The translations under genes were made by a program, and so were the position numbers. The notes beneath the pieces were generated by a model that ran no database searches, was not told where the DNA came from, and saw only the letters and a list, made by a program, of their open reading frames with translations. Source: Pseudonocardia autotrophica (lineage in GTDB: Bacteria; Actinomycetota; Actinomycetes; Mycobacteriales; Pseudonocardiaceae). From it: DNA of 27,430 nt. This document shows positions 8,201 through 14,977 of the stretch, in pieces; the stretch's first letter is position 1; every line of letters starts with the position of its first letter. Where the stretch lies: positions 1-27,430 of the forward strand of contig NZ_JNYD01000049.1 of the NCBI RefSeq assembly GCF_000717175.1, read 5' to 3'.

Positions 8201-10636
8201 GACCGCAACGTGTTCGACGACCTGGGCGCCGACTCGATGGTGATGACCCGGTTCTGCGCCCGGTTGCGCAAGCGGGAGGACCTGCCGTCCATCTCGATCC
8301 GGGACGTCTACGCCAACCCGACGATCGCCGGAATGGCCGCCGCGGCCGCGCCGAGCGCCGTGGCCCCGGCGCCGGTGCAGGCCGCGCCCGCGCCGGTCGT
8401 CCCGGTGCGGCACAGCACGTTCGGCTACTACCTCACCGGGTTCCTGCAGCTGCTGGTGTTCGCGCTCTACGCGACCGCCGCCGGCGTCGTCATGGACCGG
8501 GCCTACAGGTGGATCTCCACGAGCACCACCGTGCTCGAGACCTACATCCGGTCGGTCGAGGCCGGGGCGGGCGCGTTCCTGGCGCTGTGCCTGCTGCCGG
8601 TCGTCGCGAAGTGGGTGCTGGTCGGGCGCTGGAAGGAGAAGGAGTTCCCGGTCTGGAGCCTGCGGTACTTCAGGTTCTGGCTCGTGAAGACACTCGTGCG
8701 CGGCAACCCGATCGCCCTGCTGATGGTCGGCTCGCCGATCTATACGCTCTACCTGCGCGCCCTCGGGGCGAAGGTCGGCAGGGACGTCGTGATCCTCACC
8801 CGGAACCTGCCGGTCTGCACCGACCTGGTGACGATCGGCTCGGGCACGGTCATCCGCAAGGACGCCCTGATGCCGGGCTACCGCGCGCACGCGGGCAAGA
8901 TCCAGACCGGACGGGTCACGCTGGGCCAGGACGTCGTCGTCGGCGACAAGAGCGTGCTGGACATCGGCACCGCCATGGGCGACGGCGCGCAGCTGGGGCA
9001 CGCGTCCTCGCTGCACCGCGGGCAGAGCGTCCCGGCGGGGCAGAGCTGGCACGGCTCGCCGGCCGTCCCCACGGACACCGACTTCCGCGCCGTCCCGCCC
9101 GTGCGGATCCGGGCGCTGCGCAAGGTCAGCTATGTGACGAGCCAGCTGGTCAAGCTGTTCGCGATCTACCTGCCGCTGGGCTTCGGCGGGCTCTACATCG
9201 TGGTGAACGCCGTGCCGCGGTTCAAGGAGCTGCTCCAGCCCGGCGTCCTCGGGTACACCACCTCGGCGTTCTACCTGGAGGCCCTGGCCGAGTCGGCGAT
9301 CATCGTCTTCGGCGGCCTGGCCGTCGGGCTGCTGATCGTGCTCACCGTCCCGCGGCTGGTGGCCCTGTTCGTCCGGCCGGACCGCGTGTACCCGATGCAC
9401 GGGTGGCGGTACTCGCTGCACCGCACCGTCACCCGGCTGACGAACGTGAAGACCTTCGTCTACCTGTTCGGGGACAGCTCGTTCATCGTCGGCTACCTGT
9501 ACCTGCTGGGGTACGACCTCGGCAAGGTCGAGCAGACCGGCTCGAACTTCGGCTCGGCCATCGCCCAGGAGACGCCGTTCCTCACCTCGGTGGGCCGCGG
9601 CACCGTCGTCGCCGACGGACTGTCGGTGAACAACGCCGACTTCTCCAACACCTCGTTCCGCACCGCGCGGGTCGCCATCGGCCGCAACAGCTTCCTCGGC
9701 AACGCCATCGCCTACCCGATCGGCGGGCGCATCGGCGACGACTGCCTGCTCGCCACCAAGGTCGCGGTGCCGGTCGACGGTCCGGTCCGGCACGGGGTGG
9801 GCCTGCTCGGGTCGCCCGCCTTCGAGATCCCCCGCACCGTCCAGCGGGACCGGGTGCTGGAGATCGACATGCGGGAGCGCCGCCGCCGGCTGCGCCGCAA
9901 GAACCTGCACAACCTCGTCACCATCGGCCTCGCGCTGCTGGTGCGCTGGGGCCACGTCCTCGGCCTGCTGCTGCTGGGCCTGCTGGCGCTGGACCACTTC
10001 CAGGACTTCGGCGCGGTGGCGTTCGGGCTGGAAGTGGTGGCGAGCCTGCTGTTCACGATCGTCTGGTTCGTGCTGTGGGAGCGGCTGATCGTCGGCTTCC
10101 GCCGGCTCCGCCCGAAGTCCTGCTCGATCTACGACAAGGCCTTCTGGCGCCACGAGCGCTTCTGGAAGCTCGTGGTCCCGCCGATGGAGAAGCTGCTCGG
10201 CGGCACGCCGTACAAGAACCTCGTCGCGCGGATGCTCGGGGTCCGGGTGGGCCGCCGGGTGTTCGACGACGGCATCGGCCTCACCGAGCGCACGCTGACC
10301 GCCATCGGCGACGACTGCACGCTTAACTTCGGCACCACCATCCAGTGCCACTCGCAGGAGGACGGCGCCTTCAAGTCCGACCGCACCACGCTCGGTGCGG
10401 GCGTGACCCTCGGCCTCGGCGCCTTCGTCCACTACGGCGTCACCATCGGCGACGCCGCGGAGATCGCCCCCGACTCCTTCGTCATGAAGGGCGAGGAGAT
10501 CCCGGCGGGCGCCCGTTGGGGCGGCAACCCGGCCCACGAGCTGGCCGACCCGCCCGCGCCGGTCCCGCCCGCCCTCCCGTCCCCGACCGACCGGGGCGCG
10601 TCCGACTGGACCGCCGCCCTGCTCACGGCCCGCTAG
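5258..10636 (+). CDS. Pls/PosA-type membrane homopolyamino-acid synthetase with degenerate A domain and two tandem carrier domains
   Basis: This 1792-residue protein has the Pls layout: A-domain-like region (about 45-545), short coiled coil (about 550-567), Pro/Ala linker (about 568-870), two PCPs with phosphopantetheine serines Ser905 and Ser993 (LGADSMVMTRFC in both), then a membrane part. Predicted TM segments lie near 1056-1078, 1103-1124, 1292-1320, 1344-1373, 1550-1583 and 1585-1614. They surround three soluble segments, the last containing hexapeptide (left-handed beta-helix) repeats at about 1650-1760. In Pls and the poly-Dap synthetase these segments perform iterative condensation. 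The A region is degenerate: A3 reads YVVHVPGPAGWSERV, the A4 aspartate aligns with Gly251, A5 reads AYVPPGATV without Glu, and the A10 lysine is Arg536. A7 (YRTGDLGR) is kept. The frame is open throughout, so this is not a frameshift. No C or TE domain is present. Confidence 0.9.
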   Translation: MALLPPTPGHAPAEAPAGPPAPLSELVLVDRHEAQGWRVRRHERLDSVFEERCDWIREYGRAGQLAVDGPGASLTYDELDARANRLARYLRLHGARPGDRVALLFDVRVETYVALLAVLKIGATCVPLDPDAPTERLGFLVADAEVRLVLTRSHLRGRVAVVGSLPAGAEILAVDDAAALIAEMSPQRLQPAERGEPVDRPAYVVHVPGPAGWSERVEIDHRSMCNAVRVSSETFGVRGHRLYQGRALFSGGGIEEVWMAWAAGATLVPAPDGPRLVGDVLHAVLAERRVTALCTTPAVLATLEADLPQLRFLLVSGEACPQSLVARWHRPARRFLVAYVPPGATVAATWTDAHPDKPMTIGVPLPTFATVVLDPEEPARALRHGETGEIGVAGLGLACGFPDPAGDAFVDDFLGIPGNPSGRIYRTGDLGRVDDAGEIEYRGRRALQVLVHGERVDLTAIESVMLAVPGVASAAVAPHEPEPGATELVGFYTLRADSPAVTEREIGSWLRERLATDHVPARLERLDSLPLTADGRVDREALPLNGGEMTRLRAENARLHEQLEQLRPPVTPVDAAPPVPPAPPVPPPSAPAVLPAPAVSPAPPAPPASGNLTFDQIIGSTSPAPASPAAPAPAPRPEPQPGVLTFDQIIGSTAVAPAPPATPTPTPTPTPAPSREPQPDVLTFDRIIGSTAAPSLAPTPLPAVTALPAVTPLPAATPPPAPTPPPAPAPAQEKPATRRPTPYPRASAPAPVRPTPYPRQTGPGPSPAPNPMPSPAPRPAASAPTQAPRPAGPAPSPFPRSTRPTPFPRTSAPLTPTPFPRTPVPARPAPAPRPVAPPAPAPVPAHTSAAPAALAPAPAAPAPAPAKAPSSAGLASALASVLAEVLAVEHVPTDRNVFDDLGADSMVMTRFCARLRKRADLPSISIKDVYAHPTIAGLATAFAPSMPVAAPVVPVGAAGDDVVHGLAQVLAEVLGVDRVPTDRNVFDDLGADSMVMTRFCARLRKREDLPSISIRDVYANPTIAGMAAAAAPSAVAPAPVQAAPAPVVPVRHSTFGYYLTGFLQLLVFALYATAAGVVMDRAYRWISTSTTVLETYIRSVEAGAGAFLALCLLPVVAKWVLVGRWKEKEFPVWSLRYFRFWLVKTLVRGNPIALLMVGSPIYTLYLRALGAKVGRDVVILTRNLPVCTDLVTIGSGTVIRKDALMPGYRAHAGKIQTGRVTLGQDVVVGDKSVLDIGTAMGDGAQLGHASSLHRGQSVPAGQSWHGSPAVPTDTDFRAVPPVRIRALRKVSYVTSQLVKLFAIYLPLGFGGLYIVVNAVPRFKELLQPGVLGYTTSAFYLEALAESAIIVFGGLAVGLLIVLTVPRLVALFVRPDRVYPMHGWRYSLHRTVTRLTNVKTFVYLFGDSSFIVGYLYLLGYDLGKVEQTGSNFGSAIAQETPFLTSVGRGTVVADGLSVNNADFSNTSFRTARVAIGRNSFLGNAIAYPIGGRIGDDCLLATKVAVPVDGPVRHGVGLLGSPAFEIPRTVQRDRVLEIDMRERRRRLRRKNLHNLVTIGLALLVRWGHVLGLLLLGLLALDHFQDFGAVAFGLEVVASLLFTIVWFVLWERLIVGFRRLRPKSCSIYDKAFWRHERFWKLVVPPMEKLLGGTPYKNLVARMLGVRVGRRVFDDGIGLTERTLTAIGDDCTLNFGTTIQCHSQEDGAFKSDRTTLGAGVTLGLGAFVHYGVTIGDAAEIAPDSFVMKGEEIPAGARWGGNPAHELADPPAPVPPALPSPTDRGASDWTAALLTAR
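7091..7330 (+). repeat. Three copies of a short LTFD[QR]IIGST motif inside the Pro/Ala linker
   Basis: The linker of the Pls-like protein carries LTFDQIIGST at residues 612-621 (7091-7120), LTFDQIIGST at 644-653 (7187-7216) and LTFDRIIGST at 682-691 (7301-7330). They are spaced 32 and 38 residues apart, and the sequence between is mostly Pro/Ala/Thr. Hydrophobic islands in a disordered chain look like repeated short docking motifs; function is inferred. Downstream, RPTPYPR/RPTPFPR-like motifs recur to about residue 830. Confidence 0.8.
7934..8333 (+). repeat. Tandem duplication of a carrier-protein domain
   Basis: The two PCP domains of the Pls-like protein are nearly identical from VPTDRNVFDDLGADSM to DVYA(H/N)PTIAG. 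At DNA level 7961-8012 and 8225-8276 are identical over 52 bases around the phosphopantetheine serine codon, while the flanks differ mostly at synonymous positions. This indicates recent duplication or continuing gene conversion. Confidence 0.85.
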
Positions 10637-10646
10637 GAGCCCCCCG

Positions 10647-13600
10647 ATGACCACGCCGTCCGGCCCGTTCACCCCGTTCACCCCGACGACGCCCGTCCTG
10701 ACCCCGGAGAGCCTGATGACCTCGCCGACCGCCGCCCCGACCTGCGCCCCCGGCAGCGCGGCCCGCGTCTGGTGGACCGCCGCGCTCACGGCGGGCGGGC
10801 ACACCACGGTCCCGCGCTGGACCCTCGAGCCGCGCCCGGGCGTCGCGCTCGTGGAGGTGGCGTTGCCCGGTCCGGTGACCGAGGCCGCGCTGGTCGCCGC
10901 CCACGCCACGGTGCTGGCCGCGGTGTCCGGCGAGCCCGAGACCGTCGCCGGGCTGGTGACGCCGGCCGGGCCGCTGCCGTTGCGCCTGCCCGTGGTGCCC
11001 GGCCCGTGGCGCACCCTGGTCGAGGCCGCCGGGCGGACCGCCGCCGAGCTGCACACCCACCAGGACTTCCCGGTCGACGGGCTGCGCGCCGAGCTCGGCG
11101 TGTCCGGTCCGGTGTTCGAGACCGTCGTCGACCCCGCCGGGCCGGCGCCGGAGCCCACGGGGGAGGTCGTGCTCACCGTCGGCGTCCGCGACGGGCACCT
11201 GCAGCTGCGGCACCGCACGGACGTCCTCGACGCCGCCGCCGGGTCCCGGATCGGGGGCTACCACCTCGCCGCGCTCGCGCAGCTCACCGCCGATCCCGAC
11301 GCCGACCACACGGCGTCGACGCTGCTCTCCGACGAGGAGCGCGCCTTCCAGCTGGAGGGCCTCGCCGGGCCGACCCGACCGCTGCCCGACCGGCGCTTCC
11401 ACGAGCTGGTCGAGGAGCGCGTCCGCCGGCACCCCGACGCCGTCGCCGCCGTTCAGGGCGACGTCCGCTGGACCTACGCCGAGCTGAACGACCGCGCCAA
11501 CCGTCTCGCCCGCGCGCTGCGTGCCCGTGGGCTGGAGCGCGAGGGCGTCGTGGGCGTGGTGATGGAGCGCAACCTCGACTGGATGGCCGCCGTGCTCGCC
11601 GTGTTCAAGGCGGGCGGGGTGTACCTGCCGATCGAGCCGCACTTCCCCGCCGAACGCATCCGCAAGACGCTGACCCGCGGCGACGCGGTCCTGGTCGTCA
11701 CCGAGCCGGGCAGCACGGAGACCCTCGACCGCGCCCTCGACGCGCTGCCCGAGGTCCGCGTGCTCACCCCGGCCACCGCGCTCGCGGAGGAGCCCGACGG
11801 CTCCGACCTCGGCATCGAGGTCGGCCCCGACCAGGCCGCGTACGTCTACTTCACCTCCGGCTCCACCGGCGAGCCCAAGGGCGCGATGTGCGAGCACGCC
11901 GGGATGCTCAACCACCTGCTCGCCAAGATCGAGGACCTGGAGATCGCCGAGGGCGCGGTCGTCGCCGAGATCGCCCCGCAGTGCTTCGACATCTCGCTCT
12001 GGCAGCTGGTGTCGGCGCTGCTGGTCGGCGGCCGGACCGTCGTGGTGGACCAGGACTCGATCCTCGACGTCGAGCGGTTCGTGGACACCGTCGTCGGCGA
12101 GCGGGTCGCGGTCATGCAGGTCGTGCCGTCCTACCTCGAGGTGGTGCTGTCCTACCTGGAGCGCACCGGCCGCGCGCTGCCCGACCTGCGGTGTGTCTCG
12201 GCGACCGGCGAGGCCCTGAAGACCGAGCTGGCCCAGCGCTTCTTCGGGCAGGTGCAGGGTGTGTCGCTGGTCAACGCCTACGGCCTGACCGAGACCTCCG
12301 ACGACACCAACCACGAGGTCATGCGGTCCGCTCCGGCCAAGGTCCTGCTCGGCCCGGCGGTGCGCAACGTGCGGGTGTACGTGACCGACGAGAACCTCGA
12401 GCCGGTCCCGCTCGGCGCGCCCGGTCTGATCTGCTTCGCCGGCGTCTGCGTGGGCCGCGGGTACGTCAACGACCCGGAGCGCACGCGCGCGGTCTACCTG
12501 ACCGACCCGCACGTGCCGGGGGAGCGGCTCTACCGCGGCGGCGACTACGGCCGCTGGACGCCCGAGGGCAAGCTCGAGTTCCTCGGCCGCCGGGACAGCC
12601 AGGTCAAGATCCGGGGTTTCCGCATCGAGATCGGCGAGATCGAGAACGCGCTGCTGGGCATCCCCGGGGTGCGCGACGGTGCCGTCGTCGTGGCCGAGCG
12701 GCCGGGCGCGGGTGCGCAGCTGGTCGCCTTCTACGCCGCCGCCGAGGACCTGCCCGTCGACCTGCTGCGGGACGGACTGGCCCGGACGCTGCCGGTGTAC
12801 ATGGTTCCCGCGGCCTTCCACCGCCGGGAGCCGTTGCCGCTCACCGCCAACGGCAAGATCGACAAGAAGGCGCTGACCGCGCTCGCCGCCGAGCTGGGCC
12901 AGGAGCCCGCCGCGGCCGCCGACCACGAGGCTCCGGCGACCCCCGCCGAGCAGCGGCTGGCCGCCGCGTTCGCCCAGATCCTCGGGGTGCCGGAGGCGGA
13001 GATCAGCCGGCACGACCACTTCTTCGACCGCGGCGGCTCGTCGCTGTCCGCGGTGAAGCTCGCGGTCGCGCTGGACCGGGCGGTGTCGCTCAAGGACATC
13101 ACCCGCAACCCGGTGCTCGCCGACCTCGCCACCCTGCTCGACGCACCCGCCCAGCCGGCCGACCCGGCCGTCGCCGCCGCCCCGGCGGAGCTGCTGCAGC
13201 CGCTGGTCACCGGGGCCGACCCGGGCCGGGCGCTGATCTGCTTCCCGCCGGCCGGTGGCAACGCCGTCAACTTCCGGCCGGTGGCCACCGAGCTCGGCGC
13301 GCTGTCCGGCCTCACCGTGTACGGCGTCGAGCCGCCCGGCCACGACCCGTCCACCACGGAGAAGTTCGTGCCGCTCGGCGAGATCGTCGACCGCGTCGTC
13401 GCCGAGATCGCCACGAAGAACCTCACCCGCGTGCTCCTGTGGGGGCACTCCTCGGGCACGGCGTACGCCGTCGCCGCGGCCCGGGCGCTGGACGAGCGGG
13501 GCGTGCGGGTCGAGCTGGTCGTCCTGTCCTCGCAGCAGCTCGGCGACCCGATGACCCGGCGGAACGGGATCGTCGAGCTGTCCGGCCGGTCGGACGCCGC

Positions 13601-13946
13601 GCTGGTCGACCGGCTGCGCGAGACCGGCCTGTACCCGGAGCTGGCCCAGCTCGACCCGGAGGGGGCCCAGCGGGTCGCGGCGGCGTACCGCCACGACTGC
13701 ATCGAGGCGCACCGCTACCTGGCCGACGCCGCCACGTCCGGGATCAAGGTCACCCCGCCCGTCGCGGTGGTCCGGGCCGCGGACGACCCGAGCACGGCGG
13801 ACGAGTCCCGGCGCCGGGACTGGGAGCTCCTGGCGGGGGAGGTGCAGACCCGAGAGCTGGACGGGGGCGGGCACCACTTCCTCCGGAGCCGGCCCCACGA
13901 CGCGGCGGTCGTCGTACTCGACGCGGTCCGCGCCGCCTCTTCCTGA
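10647..13946 (+). CDS. Stand-alone NRPS: C-domain remnant, A domain (diamino acid), PCP, thioesterase
   Basis: This 1099-residue protein starts 10 bp after the Pls-like gene. Residues about 35-235 resemble the C-terminal half of a condensation domain (HQDFPVDGLRAELG; LRHRTDVLDAAA) without HHxxxDG. The A domain (about 245-770) is intact: A3 FTSGSTGEPKG (402-412), A5 NAYGLTET (543-550), A7 YRGGDYGRW, A8 GFRIEIGEIE, A10 LTANGKIDKKAL. Reading the pocket by alignment to PheA from FDISLWQL, MQVVPSY, SATGEAL and NAYGLTETSDD plus the A10 Lys gives DIWQSTADDK, two residues from the Dab code DIWELTADDK of SyrE/PvdL. A PCP follows (DRGGSSLSA, Ser799), then an alpha/beta-hydrolase thioesterase with GHSSG (Ser935) and a C-terminal GGHHFL histidine. 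Inferred role: activate Dap, and transfer or release it. An alternative ATG at 10716 also has a ribosome binding site (GGAGA). Confidence 0.9.
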   Translation: MTTPSGPFTPFTPTTPVLTPESLMTSPTAAPTCAPGSAARVWWTAALTAGGHTTVPRWTLEPRPGVALVEVALPGPVTEAALVAAHATVLAAVSGEPETVAGLVTPAGPLPLRLPVVPGPWRTLVEAAGRTAAELHTHQDFPVDGLRAELGVSGPVFETVVDPAGPAPEPTGEVVLTVGVRDGHLQLRHRTDVLDAAAGSRIGGYHLAALAQLTADPDADHTASTLLSDEERAFQLEGLAGPTRPLPDRRFHELVEERVRRHPDAVAAVQGDVRWTYAELNDRANRLARALRARGLEREGVVGVVMERNLDWMAAVLAVFKAGGVYLPIEPHFPAERIRKTLTRGDAVLVVTEPGSTETLDRALDALPEVRVLTPATALAEEPDGSDLGIEVGPDQAAYVYFTSGSTGEPKGAMCEHAGMLNHLLAKIEDLEIAEGAVVAEIAPQCFDISLWQLVSALLVGGRTVVVDQDSILDVERFVDTVVGERVAVMQVVPSYLEVVLSYLERTGRALPDLRCVSATGEALKTELAQRFFGQVQGVSLVNAYGLTETSDDTNHEVMRSAPAKVLLGPAVRNVRVYVTDENLEPVPLGAPGLICFAGVCVGRGYVNDPERTRAVYLTDPHVPGERLYRGGDYGRWTPEGKLEFLGRRDSQVKIRGFRIEIGEIENALLGIPGVRDGAVVVAERPGAGAQLVAFYAAAEDLPVDLLRDGLARTLPVYMVPAAFHRREPLPLTANGKIDKKALTALAAELGQEPAAAADHEAPATPAEQRLAAAFAQILGVPEAEISRHDHFFDRGGSSLSAVKLAVALDRAVSLKDITRNPVLADLATLLDAPAQPADPAVAAAPAELLQPLVTGADPGRALICFPPAGGNAVNFRPVATELGALSGLTVYGVEPPGHDPSTTEKFVPLGEIVDRVVAEIATKNLTRVLLWGHSSGTAYAVAAARALDERGVRVELVVLSSQQLGDPMTRRNGIVELSGRSDAALVDRLRETGLYPELAQLDPEGAQRVAAAYRHDCIEAHRYLADAATSGIKVTPPVAVVRAADDPSTADESRRRDWELLAGEVQTRELDGGGHHFLRSRPHDAAVVVLDAVRAASS

Positions 13947-13984
13947 CCGGACCCACGAGTCGCACACCCTCGGAAGGACAAGAC

Positions 13985-14977
13985 ATGACCCAGCCCGCAC
14001 CCGCACTGGACCTCACCCAGCGACCCGGTGGGCCCGTCGTCCTCACCACCACCGCGCCGCAGGGGCCCGCCGCGTGGGCCGCCCAGAACCGGGACACCGT
14101 CCGAAACCTGGTGACGCAGTACGGGCACCTGTTCGTGCGCGGCCTCGGCCTGCAGGACTGGGCGGCCACCGCGGCCGTCTTCCGCGGGCTCACGAACACC
14201 CTGCTCGGCGAGCGCGAGGCCTTCGCCCCGCGCCAGCACTTCGGCGACGGCGTGCACTCGTCGACCTCGTGGCCCGCCAACCAGCAGATGTGCATGCACC
14301 ACGAGCTGAGCTACACGCTCGAGTTCCCGGGCCTGATGCTGTTCGCCTGCCTCAACCCGCCCGCGTCCGGCGGCGCCACCACGGTCTCCGACGCCTCCGC
14401 GGTGCTCGAGGCGCTGCCCGCCGACCTCGTCGCCCGCTTCGAGCGCGAGGGCTGGATGCTCACCCGCACGTACAACGACGAGATCGGCGCCTCGTGGCCG
14501 GACGCCTTCGGCACGGACGACCGCGGCGCCGTCGAGGCCTACTGCCGCGGCAACGCGATCGACTTCGAGTGGACCGCCGACGGCGGCCTCAAGACCCGGC
14601 AGCGCCGGCTCGCCGTCGTCAGGCACCCGGTCAGCGGCGCGCGGTGCTGGTTCAACCAGATCGCCTTCCTCAACGAGTTCACGCTCGACCCGGACGTCCG
14701 CGAGTTCCTCGTCGACACCTACGGCCCCGACGGCCTGCCGTTCACCACGAGGTTCGGCAACGGCGACCCGATCGGCCCCGAGGTCATCGCGCTGATCAAC
14801 GACGTCTACACCGCCCACACGCTGCGCGAGCCGTGGCAGGCCGGTGACCTGCTGCTCGTCGACAACGTCCGCTGCGCGCACAGCCGGGAGCCCTACCAGG
14901 GCGACCGGCAGGTGCTCGTCGGGCTGGCCGACTCGGTCAAGCTCGCCGACTGCGCCCCGCAGGGCGGTGCCCGGTGA
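13985..14977 (+). CDS. SyrP/clavaminate-synthase-like Fe(II)/2-oxoglutarate dioxygenase (TauD/TfdA family)
   Basis: This 330-residue protein has a complete iron site: H105-x-E107 in MCMHHELSYTLEFPG and a distal histidine in NVRCAHSREPYQGDRQVLVG (His299), with Arg308 placed to bind 2-oxoglutarate. The HxE form and the segment around it resemble SyrP and related enzymes, which hydroxylate the beta-carbon of carrier-bound amino acids, and clavaminate-synthase relatives. The ATG at 13985 follows GGAAGGACAAG, 38 bp after the NRPS stop. It overlaps sbnB by GTGA. Position between an A-PCP-TE gene and sbnB suggests it oxidises Dap, free or carrier-bound; whether it hydroxylates or does another oxidation cannot be told from sequence. 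Confidence 0.88.
   Translation: MTQPAPALDLTQRPGGPVVLTTTAPQGPAAWAAQNRDTVRNLVTQYGHLFVRGLGLQDWAATAAVFRGLTNTLLGEREAFAPRQHFGDGVHSSTSWPANQQMCMHHELSYTLEFPGLMLFACLNPPASGGATTVSDASAVLEALPADLVARFEREGWMLTRTYNDEIGASWPDAFGTDDRGAVEAYCRGNAIDFEWTADGGLKTRQRRLAVVRHPVSGARCWFNQIAFLNEFTLDPDVREFLVDTYGPDGLPFTTRFGNGDPIGPEVIALINDVYTAHTLREPWQAGDLLLVDNVRCAHSREPYQGDRQVLVGLADSVKLADCAPQGGAR

Noticed and set aside
5258..10636. Degenerate A domain as a sequencing frameshift
   Set aside because: The frame is continuous and flanking motifs (N-terminal A1/A2-like segment, A7, A10 surroundings) are in register, so the losses are substitutions.
7799..11218. 1139-residue minus-strand ORF over the Pls-like gene
   Set aside because: Same kind of shadow; the plus strand encodes clear carrier, membrane and beta-helix segments here.
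10623..14006. 1127-residue minus-strand ORF antisense to the stand-alone NRPS
   Set aside because: Low-complexity Arg/Gly/Val/His-rich translation with no domain; a shadow of the strongly supported plus-strand gene caused by high GC.
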